A DNA stretch of 64,000 bases from Piper betle (taxonomy: Eukaryota; Streptophyta; Magnoliopsida; Piperales; Piperaceae), in contig JAURVB010010478.1 of assembly GCA_033002965.1 (NCBI GenBank), positions 1-64,000 of the forward strand, given 5' to 3'. The notes under the pieces are model-generated. The model worked only from the letters and a program-made list of their open reading frames with translations. It did no database searches and was not told the origin of the DNA. Both the position numbers and the translations under genes were made by a program. Positions 1 through 11,719 of the stretch are shown here, in pieces (position 1 is the first letter of the stretch; each line of letters starts with the position of its first letter).

Positions 1-337
1 CGTGTATAGCAATGACGTAATGTCCCGATGGTGAGCGCGTTTGCCCTTTTTTTCGATGGTGGGGATCAAAGATCAACCTTTTTCCTTTTACCAGAGAAAG
101 GCGAATTAAAGATCAACTACGGATCAGTAATGGAGCAACCATGATTGAATGAGGTTTTTAAAAAAAAGCATATGACCCCTAAATTAAAAAATGCATAATG
201 GTATTGGTCGTTTTTGTACGCAAATTAAGACCCCTATTGGAATAGAGCATACTTAACAGCCTTTTCTTTATTGATGAAAGGATATAGATCTTGTAAGGAA
301 TGACATAATCATCTAACAGCTGCGCTCTCTAGAGGCT

Positions 338-602
338 TAGTTGCAAAAAATCGGCCGATTTAAATCGGATCGGAAGGCTTTCGATTCAAAAAAATAGTTA
401 ACTCGATTTTTCACGCGAATCGGCCGATTCGAGCTGATTCCGACCGATTCTGGACAGCGGTGATAGACTGGGCAGGGGAGGATGCGGTGGTGACGGCGAG
501 CGGCGAAGGTGATGACTAGGTGACTTGGGGGTTGATTGGGGGGGACGATCGGGAGGGGTGGAAGGGGCGGGGGAGCGGGCGAGGCGTGGCGGGCAGGGGG
601 CA

Positions 603-636
<34 letters not shown>

Positions 637-1085
637 CTTGGCGACGGGGCCGGGGTTGGCGGGGCAGGGGCGGGCCGGGGCTGGCGGGGGAGGCCGGGCA
701 GGGCGATTGCGGCGGGGAAGGACGAAATGGGGATGGCAGGGAGGCAAGGCGTGGCTGCGGCGGCGGCGACTGGGGAAGGAGGGAGGCGGGTGTGGGAAAG
801 AGCATGAGAGAAATAAGAAAAATAATAGTGGCATTCTCATAATTAAAACTTGACTTAAATTCGGTTTGAGTAAAAAATAATAACTAACTTTAAATAATTT
901 AAATTTTTTCTAAAAAATATACGAAAAATACCATAATAGATAATACATACCGTAAGATCAAAATGATATATTTTATAACTAATATCCTATCAATTTTAAC
1001 TAAATTAAAATTTTTAAAAATATATTATATATAAATTAATTCAATAAAGTCGACCATTTTATATTTTGATGTTATTTATATTTTT
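338..1085. mobile_element. hAT-type non-autonomous element, copy 1 (CGATTC-rich)
   Basis: Sequence similar to the element at 6096-6786. Both begin with a stretch of repeated AATCGGCCGATTC-like motifs, pass through a G-rich core, and share the block GTGGCATTCTCATAATTAAA (here about 829-848) followed by an AT-rich tail. The ends of this copy are fuzzy and I could not find a target duplication, so the limits come from the better copy. The core holds a run of 33 G at 604-636. It encodes no convincing protein; the proline- or glycine-rich open frames here are by-products of the G-rich sequence. Confidence 0.6.
604..636 (+). repeat. 33-base poly-G run
   Basis: An uninterrupted run of G inside the G-rich core of the hAT-type copy. 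Such a run could form G-quadruplexes and is hard to sequence, so its true length is uncertain. Confidence 0.95.
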
Positions 1086-1723
1086 TTCGTGCTGACCAAA
1101 CTTTGCCTATTTAAGGACTAAGGATAAAAAAATTGAAAGGCAATCGACAAATTTTTTTGCCTCAGCTCCGGATCATATTTCCAACTTCTCTCAGATCATG
1201 GTGATCGACTGCCTCTAGCTAGCGAAAGGCTGGAAGTTTTTCAGGTACGAATATATCATGCTGATATTTCAATTCAGTGCCTTCTTTGATGGCTGCTCAT
1301 CTTTCATGTCTTCCAATTGCATTTCAATTGGGTGGTTCTGGCTGTTGGATCCCAAGTTCCCTCGTCCTATAGAGATAAGATGAGACGCTGGGAAAGAATG
1401 GAGGCGGCTACACAAAACAATATTTGCAAGGCCAGCTATATGCGTATTTAATGAAAGAATGGCTTTTGGCAGCGGCCGGGAGCGGCGCCGATCCAACCCC
1501 AACGTCGATGACCCCGATCATGAACGGTTGAGACGCTCGGCATCCCCATTGATGTTAATTATAAAAGCAGATTCCGATAGTTATTTGGATGCCCCAATAA
1601 ATGAAAAGTAGCGTTCCAAATAGATTCTATGAGGAGGAAGTTTCGAAAGCTACAAAATGAATGAAAACAGCAGCGCTACAACCAGACAAGAGAAAGCTTA
1701 GTCATGGGTGCTTCCGAAATTGG
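1086..1723 (+). promoter_or_regulatory. FT upstream region
   Basis: No gene is seen here. It is the proximal upstream region of the FT-like gene. A CCAAT pentamer lies at 1594-1598; CCAAT boxes bound by NF-Y are known in FT promoters, but a single pentamer is weak evidence. The short minus-strand open frame at 1269-1502 shows no recognisable domain. Confidence 0.4.
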
Positions 1724-1732
1724 CTATATATA
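1724..1732 (+). promoter_or_regulatory. Candidate TATA box of the FT-like gene
   Basis: CTATATATA lies about 215 bp before the conserved FT start codon, a plausible core-promoter position with a 5' leader of roughly 190 nt. Inferred from motif and position only. Confidence 0.45.
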
Positions 1733-1946
1733 GCGCCTCTTGTTACGGTAACAATTGTTAAAACACCCAAGAGCTAGAAAATCCTTTTCCCTGTTTATGT
1801 GTTTTAGATATAATAATATATACACGCACATACATACATATAGGTTGAATCTTCTCATTGCTTTGCTTTCTTTCAGATCAGAGCAATATAAATTTATATA
1901 TATCTACTGTCTTACTAACGTGTATAGTTTAGGATTGTACACATCC

Positions 1947-4353
1947 ATGCCACCAAGGGATCCCTTGCTTGTTGGTCGTGTTATAGGGGATGTATTGGAC
2001 CCCTTCACCAGAAGTATATCACTTAGAGTTAGCTATGGCAACAGGGAAGTCATTAATGGCAGTGAGTTTAAGCCCTCTGCTGTGGTAACCCAGCCCAGAA
2101 CAGAGATTGGAGGCACAGATATGAGAACATTTTATACACTTGTGAGTATTTCGTAATCTCTAGCTGCTACTGGCCTTAGATATTATACATGTGAGCCTTT
2201 ACATCACTATATATTTAAGACATCTTGTCCATGCTATTGATGAATCATATACATGAACAAGTTATAATAATAATTAAATGAAAGGAGAATGGGCATGGAA
2301 AATTTGAAACTTGCAGTTGATGGGTATTTATTGTAAGCAGGTATACATACATATAATATATTATGTAACTAAGTGAACACCAAACTGAGGTGTTATAATT
2401 ATCTCTTTATTTTTGAATGTTCACAGGTGCTGGTTGATCCTGATGCACCAAGCCCGAGTGATCCAAACCTGAGGGAGTATCTTCACTGGTACGTACTCGT
2501 GACCTTGCTGATGCATGCTAATTTAAATATGGGAAATCTGTTAGGCATGCATGTTAACGTCCAACAAGTATGTAATTACCGATTCGCGCTATGAACGATT
2601 CAGAGTAGGGAGCAAGTTTATGAACAGGCCGTTGGGTGTAATTATTAGCTATAATCAAACAACCAAATAGTTAATTGCAAGTTACAAGTATATGAATTAA
2701 TATATAGTTATTTCCCTAGTTGCATAATTAACGCGCGTGTGTGTCTATATATATATAGTTTCAAAATTAATTAATGTCTGTTCTCAGATCACATTGTTGT
2801 GCAACATGCCTATACCTTGCGATTAACTGATGTAAACATTAGCCATCTGTTCCAGTGCAGGCTTGTGACGGACATTCCGGCTACTACAAACTCAAGTTTT
2901 GGTAAGCAAAATTAAACCAGTGCCTTTTAATACGAAACAAACCCATCCGACAGGAAGGTCTGGTCTGGACCGCCATGTTGATAAATGATAATTAGCACCC
3001 GTAGCCCGGTTTTCAAAACTACGTATTTCTTTTCAAAAACCTCGTTTATTGAATTATAATTTTTACTTGTACATGCTAGAGGCGATCAGCCCCAGCACCG
3101 GCCAACAGCTACTGTCACCTCATAGCCAGGCATCCATCGGATTGAAAGTGTCAGTATTATTAATTAATTCCTGCCCACGATCTTAAACTTTATTATTTTA
3201 GATTTTGAATCATCGATTATAATGTAAAAATAATGCACAAATTACGTAATAAATATGACATGCTCATTTAATTTAAAAAGAATAATGAGCTAAAATATTG
3301 CGCATGGTGCCGGATGAGATAAGGCAAATCTAAGTAATATAAGATTATTAAATTACGTAAAACATAGATAACCATAATCATAGCCGATCATATAATGTAC
3401 CCTATTCATGTAAATTTATGTCAGATTATAAATTAGCCACATTATAATTGATAATAATGTGTCTAATTTGAATTAGCTAGCGACCTCATGCATGTATAAC
3501 GCATCGAATTATGGGACCCTCGTGTATGCATGTATAAATTATATATGCAGATGAGAGACTATGTATAGAACCAAAAATTCGGAATTCCCTTGTAGCTTTT
3601 TCTTTTGCGAGCATATATAATGGTCACTATCGTGGGAATAGGTGACTGTGGAACACGGTATCTCCGAATGTATGGAATGTGTATTATACATTTAATCATG
3701 GAACACGGTATCATGCCTAGTAGCTGCAACATGCAGTTGCCTATACTAAGCTTTCTCGTATATAAAAAGGAATGGAATCCAGGTTGTGAAGCAACTAAGC
3801 TGATAACAATTGGCCCCATTCCCCTTGCGTAGCATGAACCAAGCGGCCCACGTGAAAAAGGACAAGTGGGGCCCGTAGTTTAATGCGACATCAAACACTA
3901 AAACCCACGGGGCTTTGATCCTTTTTTCACGTGAAATGGGACCCCACTTTTTATGTTCAAAATCCCTATGCAAAATTTACACCCACAAACATTAATGGCC
4001 AGCTCGAGGATGGATGATCAACAGGAATAAGAGTAGAAGGCATCTGAATAAGATAATGGTGTTGGTAATGGAGGGTAATGTACATGTATTATTGCCCTCA
4101 TTGATTTTTAGTGGCTGTTGTAGGGCAAGAAGTGGTGTGCTACGAGAGCCCGCGACCAACGATGGGTATTCATCGCCTCGTGTTTGTGCTGTTTCAGCAG
4201 CTGGGGAGGCAAACTGTGTATGCACCAGGTTGGCGTCAAAACTTTAGCACCAGGGATTTTGCTGAGCTCTACAACCTTGGATCCCCCGTTGCTGCTGTTT
4301 ACTACAATTGCCAGAGGGAGAGGGGCTCTGGAGGAAGAAGAACTTACTCCTAA
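1947..4353 (+). CDS. FT: FT/Hd3a-like florigen (PEBP family)
   Basis: Encodes a 175-aa phosphatidylethanolamine-binding protein. FT proteins move from leaf to shoot apex, bind 14-3-3 and FD-type bZIP proteins, and trigger flowering. Exons are 1947-2141, 2427-2488, 2861-2901 and 4124-4353. Exons 2 and 3 (62 and 41 nt) match the sizes conserved in FT genes, and all introns are GT-AG. Landmarks: [10 protein letters not shown] (residues 69-78), Tyr83 in REYLHW (Arabidopsis FT Tyr85, the activator residue; repressor TFL1 has His), GIHR (114-117), and [15 protein letters not shown] (126-140) with Gln138 (Gln140 in FT). These place it in the activator FT group, not TFL1/CEN or MFT. The C-terminus GGRRTYS resembles Hd3a. 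No frame damage is seen. An in-frame ATG at 1797 lies 150 nt upstream; 1947 is chosen because family similarity begins there. Confidence 0.96.
3650..3712 (+). repeat. Short direct repeat in FT intron 3
   Basis: The 13-mer GGAACACGGTATC occurs at 3650-3662 and again at 3700-3712, exactly 50 bp apart. Function unknown. Confidence 0.7.
3847..3935. repeat. Inverted repeat with two G-boxes in FT intron 3
   Basis: Two arms of about 33 nt (roughly 3849-3881 and 3900-3933) are imperfect reverse complements. Each ends in CACGTG, at 3849-3854 and 3928-3933. CACGTG is the core G-box bound by bHLH and bZIP factors. The repeat may be a small MITE or hairpin in the 1222-bp third intron; no protein coding is seen. 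Confidence 0.7.
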
Positions 4354-4749
4354 ATATAATCTATCACTACATTTTTATTTATGGAAGTTTAAAAATATGA
4401 AGAGTGGTAATTAAGTTTCTCCCTAAATATTGTGAAACAAATATATACATGTCTGTGTGCTGCCAGTAAGGCTGATGTTGTCTGCAAAGAGAGTATCGGC
4501 AAACTCGTGGTTGTGTATACTATGGGGGAAAAAATTGGTTTTGTATGCAGTTAAGTGATCATGTGTGTGTTTGTATTTGTGAAACTGCATTTGATATCGG
4601 GCCAGGACTCGGGCAAAAAAGGGCCGAACCCAATGACCATAGTGTAGAAACTCGGAACTGTAATCCCCTCACTATTAACCATGTGGAGTATTTAAGTCTG
4701 ACTACTGGCAGTTGTCGCTCAAAATCATTTTTATTATTTTAAAACAGTA

Positions 4750-4750
<1 letters not shown>
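4354..4750. other. FT 3' flank, no gene seen
   Basis: Probable 3' untranslated and downstream sequence of the FT-like gene. No conserved open frame is seen. Confidence 0.5.

Positions 4751-4811
<61 letters not shown>
4751..4811. repeat. (TA)n microsatellite
   Basis: About 61 nt of perfect TA repeats directly adjoining the left end of the foldback element. A short TA run (5466-5475) also follows its right end, suggesting insertion into a TA array. Confidence 0.95.
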
Positions 4812-4813
<2 letters not shown>

Positions 4814-5474
4814 TGCGCTGCCCTTTTCGGGAGCGCACCATGCGGCGTCAAATCTGGGCCGCTGGATTGAAATCCAGCGGCCCAGATTTTATAGGCCGCC
4901 CCAGACCAGCCTGAGACCCGCCAGCCCGCACACCTACCCGACCGTCCGTCCGCCCGCTGCAACCACCCTCGCCCACCCCCACTGTTGGTGGCCCCTCCGC
5001 CGCTGCCCGCTCCCCGCCGCGGTGCCCCATCCCGTCGCCCCCTCCCGCCCTCCCCAGCCAGTGCCTGCCGCCGCGCCCCCACCCCCCGTTCCCCTATCGC
5101 CCTCGGCCGTGCCCTTCTAACCCCTCCCCCCCAATCGCCGCCCCCCGCCAGCCCGCGGTTGGTAGGGGCGGCGGCTTTGGGGGGGGGGTTGTGCGGGCGC
5201 AGCTGGGGGCGATGGGGGAACGAGGGTGGGGGGCACAGCGGCAAGCACTGGCGGGGGGGGGTGCCGGCGTTGGCCGGGCAGGGGGGTGGCGGGGGTCGTC
5301 ACGGCAGGTGAGGGGGCGGGGATGGGCGGGTGGTCCGGTGAGCCGCCGCGGACAAGCGGGCAGGTGGGTCTGACGGGTTTGGGACCGGATTTGAGGCAAT
5401 AAAATCTGGGCCACTAGATTTCAATCCAACGGCCCAGATTTGGCAGCGCACCATAGCGCTGCCCTATATATATA
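4812..5474. mobile_element. GC-rich foldback element inserted in a (TA)n array
   Basis: The left half is an imperfect reverse complement of the right half, with the axis near 5145. Outermost matching blocks contain AAATCTGGGCCGCTGGATT on the left (from about 4850) and its complement on the right (about 5404-5442). Inner blocks around GCCAGTGCCTGCCGC (left) and GGCAAGCACTGGCG (right) also pair. Each terminus carries its own small palindrome: GGTGCGCT...AGCGCACC on the left, GGCAGCGC...GCGCTGCC on the right. Flanks are TA repeats on both sides with no other target duplication, which recalls the rice Micron elements; that comparison is inference. Open frames inside are low-complexity and not genes. 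Confidence 0.8.
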
Positions 5475-5475
5475 T

Positions 5476-6087
5476 CAAGAAAGTTTTCCTGAAGCAGGGG
5501 TAGGAAAACTTTCTTTCTCCTAAAGTTTAATCTTGGTCGTCTTTATGATCGGACAGCCTAGATCTATTGTTAAAAAAAAATTTTCAAAATGCCCTGCCAA
5601 GTTTAGCTATTTAATTCTGCACCAATTTATTTTTGCTCAATTTTCACCGTTTAGCATGTGAATTATATAATTTAGAAGGGTGGCATGTACTATCTATATA
5701 TATCTTTCCTGACAGATTGGCAATAGCTAGTTCATAATCCATTTAATAATTATCAAACTAGCGGGAAATACCAATGCTGCGACTTAAAAAACATTAAACA
5801 TGGGCGTGGTGATCTTGAATAAAATTAACTAATATAGTCTCCTTTATCTTGATGCCGGTAATTAGTGTGATCGGACATATGGCCGCCTACAACCGAAATC
5901 TTGGGTAAGATAAAAAAATAAGAATTTATATGAATTTCGCCATTAGAGACACAACCAAGTTTAAACACCATGTCACATGATATGTAACTGCGAGTAATAT
6001 GAAAAAAAACAGTAAATATCTCTCTAATTTAGGATACAGATATGCTATTCAGTATGATTATTCTTGAAGTAAATTATATTGTTTGTA
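5476..6087. other. AT-rich spacer
   Basis: No coding similarity, RNA gene or clear repeat end seen between the foldback element and the second hAT-type copy. Confidence 0.5.
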
Positions 6088-6095
6088 GTTATTAA

Positions 6096-6786
6096 CCGGG
6101 TTGTATAAATCGCTGATTCAGAATCGGAATCGGCTAATTCCACTCGAATCGGAAGAAAACTGATTCAAAAAACCTATTGAATCGGTTTTCATCTAAATCG
6201 GTTCGTGAATCGGCCGATTCCGACCGATTCGAGCCGATTCGGAATCGGCCCAAATTGGCCGATTCCAGGCGCAGGGGGTGGGACGCGGCGGGGTGGGGCG
6301 GCGGCAGTGGGGAGGGATAGGGCGGGGCTGGCTAAGGGAGGCGAGGCGCGGCGGGCGCAAGGTGAGGCACGGTGGGTGAGGGCGGGATAGGGAGGGCGAG
6401 GCGAGGCCTGGCGGGTGCGGGGCGGGGCGGGGCGGGGCTTGGCGGGAGGGGGGGCACGGCAGTAGCGGCGGCGGCGACGATGGGGAAGGAGGGCGGATAC
6501 GGGAGAGAAAGGGCAAGGGAAAAAAATAACACTCAGTGGCATTCTCATAATTAAAACTTAATTCGTGTCCGACTCGAGTAAAAAATAATAACTAACTCTA
6601 AATAATTCAAAAAAATCTAAAATAATATTAAAAAATATCATAAAATATAATATACACAATAATATCAAAATGACATTAATATCTAAGTTTTATATATTTA
6701 TATTATAAATTGTCAAATTATTATATATAACCAATTTGAACTAATTCAGACTCTCCCTCAAAACCCAATTTCATTATATAACCGTG
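6096..6786. mobile_element. hAT-type non-autonomous element, copy 2 (complete)
   Basis: Terminal inverted repeats CCGGGTTGTATAA (6096-6108) and the reverse complement of TTATATAACCGTG (6774-6786) match at 10 of 13 positions. The element is flanked by an exact 8-bp duplication GTTATTAA (6088-6095 and 6787-6794), the size typical of hAT transposition. Subterminal sequence is packed with CGATTC/GAATCGG motifs, followed by a G-rich core. It is 691 bp and encodes no transposase, so any movement would need an enzyme supplied from elsewhere. Confidence 0.8.
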
Positions 6787-7059
6787 GTTATTAAATATGA
6801 TTGGCATTTATGGGCACGGGTAGAAAGTAAAAAATTTCGACCAAACATTGCCGGTGGTCCAATACTAAAGCATGGCTAGAAATAGAAACCAGTTATTACT
6901 AAATGCAACAATCATACATGTGCCTCCGTACCTAGGAAGTCATATTCATGTTCTAGACCTCTAGTGGCGTCGAATCCCAAACTTTATTACGAATCATTTA
7001 GGTTGAGTGGTCACAGAAAAGATGGCTCAAAACCAAAAGTGGATCACTGTAGAATCAAA

Positions 7060-7790
7060 TTCTCGGGATCCTTTTTCTTTCGAGTAGGACTTGGAGGCCG
7101 CCACTGGGGATGCCCTTGGAGACCCCATCATCATTGATGACCAACCACATCAACCGCCAGGATGTGGGGCGTCTCCACGGGAGTCCCGAATAGGAGTACC
7201 CAAAATTTTTCCTTTCTTTCACATCACTCCTCAACCGGCTTACGGTTTACGTTACAAGTCATAACACTTATTTTCATCGTCAATCGGCCGGACACCAGTC
7301 ACAGACTTGATCAGTTGAACCCTTGAAGTTGGTTAGTACACGATAGTAGATAATTCTTAGGAATTATATTTCTTAAGTATATTAGAATTGTCCAATTTGA
7401 GAATTTCTCTAGTTGTACTTGTACTTGAGTCTTATAATAAATTAGAGTTCACCCTTTTTTTGAATTCTTATTTAAGTCATATTAATTTATTTTTTATAGA
7501 AATCCGAGTCTTAATTATTTTTAGTCCAAGTAACATTCTTATATATTTCTCTATAAATCAAAATATTATAGGCTCTTGTCACACACATTATATTATTGAA
7601 TATAAAAATATTTTTTACTTTGCTATGTGATATCTCTATTTTGTGATACTCTTTGCTCGTATTTTTTGTGATTTTAAAAAAATTATAAAGAAAAAATATT
7701 TGTAAACCTTTTACTCTAGTTATCTTGTTTTAATATACATCAAAATAGTATCAGCACATCAAAATTTTTGTGTACTTGCTAATCATAGCT
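7060..7790 (+). mobile_element. Possible LTR-retrotransposon remnant with tRNA-Met-like primer site
   Basis: At about 7746-7760 the sequence ATAGTATCAGCACATC resembles the TGGTATCAGAGC primer-binding site complementary to initiator tRNA-Met. The preceding 700 nt have the look of a degraded long terminal repeat (CTTAGGAATTATATTTCTTAAG around 7357). No second LTR, gag or pol is recognisable, so this stays tentative. Confidence 0.35.
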
Positions 7791-9950
7791 ACAATTCTAG
7801 CCATCTACCTTCAACATTGCAAGTCGCATCCAACTTTCCACCAATAATTCAACCCACCTCTACCCCATCTCCACCTCCTTCACTTTATGTATCGCTAGGG
7901 TGTTTTTTATCGAGTATTTTTTTCTTCTCCACATTTTATGGCCTTTCCTGTTCACGTTGTCGTGTCCTCAAGTCCACCGCTATCTCTTCAACAACAATTA
8001 GACACCATTATTCAATCCTTGCAACCATCGATTGCTCGTCTAGATCAATTTTTACACCTTCGGAAATAATCTCCATTTAGCAATTAAAAAGCTCCTTGAT
8101 ATCCTCGAGCTCACGATTCGTTAAGTGGGATCATCGCTTTCAAGCAATATTTCGACCACCACAGTTGCAAACCCAATTGCAGAAACTTTGATTTCAATTT
8201 CTCTTGAAATTAATACACTCGAATATACGAATACAATAATTGAAGAGCAATGAGAGGAAACTGTTGAATTCGTTGTTACAAAAGAGGTTGAAGAATCTCC
8301 ACCCTATATGAGAGTTCCATCTTCAAATTGCAAAATCATAGCAACTTCATAATAATACATAATATGCAACTGCATGATAGTGCATGTTGTAGCTAATGCA
8401 AACTAAGCAACAACAAAGAAGAAGGTTTTTTTTATGTATTTCCCAGCGTAATGCTGCAAGGACTGAAATTTCAGTGACAGCCAGAAAGAAAATTAACAGC
8501 GGCAGTTTTTATTTTAAACCTCATGGCCTCTGATTCTTTAATATTAGGGCATACATGCTCCATAGAAGGCACAACCTGACTTTGTCCAAATGCGCCCTCC
8601 GAAGAGGTCTCATAGTAGGACTCCAGAGGTCCTGGCCGGACCAGGAAATCTTGATTGGGGATGTTACTTATTATTGCAAACGACAAGGGCACAATCCGAG
8701 ATTTTAGCATGGTAGAAACAAGGTTTGCAATGTCTGAGGGATGTTGGCCGGAATACGAGTTTTCAACCACTCCGATGGGAAATCCACAGGCAAATGTATT
8801 TCTCAGATTTCGCCGAAGTCAGGCTAAATTATCGCCCGATATCGGCGAAATCAGATAGAAATGATTTGTGGCGAAATTCCCTGCACAGTGACGTATATCA
8901 TCCAAAGTGAATATTCACTTTGCTTTTCAGAAAAAAACGTGATTTTGAGGGGAACAGTGAGGATTGATAGTAAAAAGTGATTTTTTTCACCATCCTCCTC
9001 TTCGCCGGTGATTATAAAAGGGGACGATGGTGAGAACTTGAAGGTAAGTAACAGAGAGTGGGGGGATGGCGAAATGAGGAGATGGGTTAACTGAAGGTGC
9101 GTTATAGAGAATAGAGGGAGGAGATGGTGCAACTTAGACGAGTCACCCTTGCGGTGGCCGTGGCGATCGCCTGCTGTCTGCCTTCGCCGATGTGATTGTT
9201 CCTCACCCACCGTCGCTGTTTGCTGCTCTTGGCTGCTGTTTGCCGCTAGTGTCTGGTCGCTGCTCCGCAACTCAACGGGGTACGCTCGAACACCGCCCAT
9301 CCGCATGCATGGCCCTCTTCAACTCTTAATTAATAAGCGGGTGTCTCAATTGGTTTTAATAAAGGGGCCACATTTATAATGTGAGCCTATATATCATATT
9401 AGTAATTATATTTTTTTATTTAATCTTATTTTATGTACATATGCTAATTAGTTTGAACGTATTAAATAATTATTAATAGAAGTGAATATGTTTGTAAATT
9501 TTTTATATGAATTTTTTCATTAGAAAATGTATTAATCAGATTAATTTTATTTTGTTTTGATCAATTAGGCATTCGAATTTATTAAATGTTGTGTTATTAT
9601 TAAATGTGTTAATGATTATCTTATGAAAATTGTATTAGAAAAGTCAAATTTATTTTGTTCAGATCAATTAAGTACTTCAACGTATTAAATGTTGTGTTAA
9701 TTAGTACTTATTTATATTTTCATCATTAGCATATATTCATTAGCTTAACTTTGTTTGTTTAGATCAATAACTTATTTAAAGTTTGTTTATATCACTTAAT
9801 TATTTAAATTTATTAACCGTTGTGTTATTTGTAAACCTTATATGTGTAAGAAAAGTATTATATAATTTCTTATTTAGCAATTATATTAAATAAGTTAATT
9901 TTATGCTTATTTCACAAAGAATTATCTATTCAGAAGCTTATGTGAATGTT
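7791..9950. other. Intergenic region, nothing recognised
   Basis: Short open frames (7817-8080 +, 8471-8770 -, 8851-9306 -) carry no domain I recognise. The last 500 nt are very AT-rich. Possibly decayed transposon sequence. Confidence 0.4.
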
Positions 9951-10213
9951 AATATTGGTCAACACATCAAATGGTGTCGTCTGATATTGGGTTGGAAATG
10001 TGACTGACCATATGGATTTATTTGCAAATATTGTGACAAATAAATAAAATCAGGGGGTATAACTAGATTAAAAACCATCAAATTGGAGAGTGTGGTAAGG
10101 ATGTGAAAAAATGTCCAGCTTGTCCACTTGAAGTAAGAAAAAGAATTGAAAGCACTTAAAAGAGAACAAAAGTGAAGGAAAAGCAATAAAAATGGTAGCA
10201 CATGAGTTGACAC

Positions 10214-10362
10214 TAGGGGAGCTATGAGCTCATTCGCCAGCTCGAAACGAGCTCACTTAAAAATAAAAAAATGAGGCCAATATAGTTTGAACCCACAACC
10301 TTGAAGTCATCAAGGTGAATACTAACCATATCAACTATCTTACTTCTTTGTTATTATATTAC

Positions 10363-10393
<31 letters not shown>

Positions 10394-10722
10394 ATATAAT
10401 ATATTATAATATAATATAATATAATATAATATAATATAGTATAATATAATATAATATAATATAATATAATATAATATAATATAATATAATATAAAGACTA
10501 TATTATTATATTATTTTATCGAGTCGAGTTCGAATCGAGCTATGAGTCGATTTCGAGTCGATTTCAAGTTATAACCGAGGTCGAGTCGAACACGACCTTG
10601 CTTCAAGCTCGGCTCGTAAGATTTGAGTTCGAGTCGAACATTTAAATGTCGAGTTTTGAGTCGAGTCAAGCCGAACCGAACGCTAAATGCTCACGAGCGG
10701 GCTCGCTCAATTAGGAACCCTA
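10214..10722. mobile_element. Ds-like non-autonomous hAT element (509 bp)
   Basis: Begins TAGGGGAGC and ends GAACCCTA. The 8-bp flanks GTTGACAC (10206-10213) and GTTGACAT (10723-10730) match at 7 of 8 positions. Subterminal sequence is full of GAGTCGAG/GAGCTCG motifs. About 230 nt before the right end align with the right end of the 4.7-kb hAT element at 21478-26204 (both contain TCGCTCAATTAG near the terminus), so it looks like an internally deleted relative. It interrupts the DUF659 transposase relic. Confidence 0.82.
10363..10492. repeat. (TA)n followed by (ATAAT)n microsatellite
   Basis: TA repeats at about 10363-10389 lead into about 20 units of the pentamer ATAAT/TATAA up to 10492, with few interruptions. 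It lies inside the Ds-like element. Confidence 0.92.
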
Positions 10723-11719
10723 GTTGACATGCGAAAAATTACGCCAAAAGCGAAGAAAACATTCAAGTGACGAGGAAAATGATTTTGCACCTCTCAATCC
10801 GTACAATCCGCACCTGAAGCTAGGTGGCAAATAAACGAAGCGGAGCATGCACAATTACATGCTCAACAAACAGGTAAAAGTTTTAGTCATGGTGGCAGGC
10901 TGGCGATGAAAAGACGTAGAAGTATTTTGAATATATTTAGTCGTAGCCATAACACTCAAGTCCCCTCTTCTCCATGAGCCAACCCTAAGAGAGTAATTAG
11001 GCCGATTTGTGGCTAAATTCATTATCCACAATCGCATCCCTGCTAATGTAGATGCAGACCATCATTTTCGTAATATGATTGATGAAATAGAGCTTGTTTG
11101 GTGTGGAGTGCTTCCACCTTCTCCTAAAGAAATTTTGGATAAGTACTTGGACATATTTGTCGCAGAGACAAGAGAACAAATAAAAAGAGTAGAACTATAT
11201 TGCGATGAACATGGGTGTTCCCTCTTGTGACCGACGAAGATGTCCATCATCAACTTTTTGGTCTATAGCAATGGAGACGTTGTATTAGACTGTCTCGTTG
11301 AGAAAGAAATCATCAATATATAATGACGATTATGGAAGAGAAAATGAAAGAAATTAGAAAGGACACGGTAATTCAAATTGTGACCGGCAATGCTAGTATG
11401 TATTAAGCTCGAGAAGTACAGGCTATGCTGGACACCATGTGCAACCCATTGCATTGACCTCATGTTTGAAGCACTAGGGAAGGAAAATTTTGTTAAAAAA
11501 GTTGAGGACAATGGTAGAGCAATTACGAAGTTCATTTATAATCATGATTGGGTTGTCCGAATTCGACAACTTGTGGCTCAGATTTAATTAGATCGGGTGC
11601 CATTTGATTTGCGATGAATTATCTTGCCCTAAGTAGCTTGTTGCGTGAGAAGAATGGGCTCAGCGAATTTTTCCATAGCTCTTGACCGGTTTAATTCCAC
11701 TTATAGAGAGGGGACGTCA

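Noticed and set aside
337..853. Overlapping Pro- or Gly-rich open frames on both strands
   Set aside because: They are translations of a G-rich transposon core including a poly-G run. No start context, domain or splice logic.
4702..5414. Long Arg/Pro/Gly-rich open frames
   Set aside because: They run through the TA array and both arms of the foldback element; low complexity and mirrored on both strands.
6189..6554. Pro- and Arg-rich frames
   Set aside because: G-rich core of hAT-type copy 2; same explanation as copy 1.
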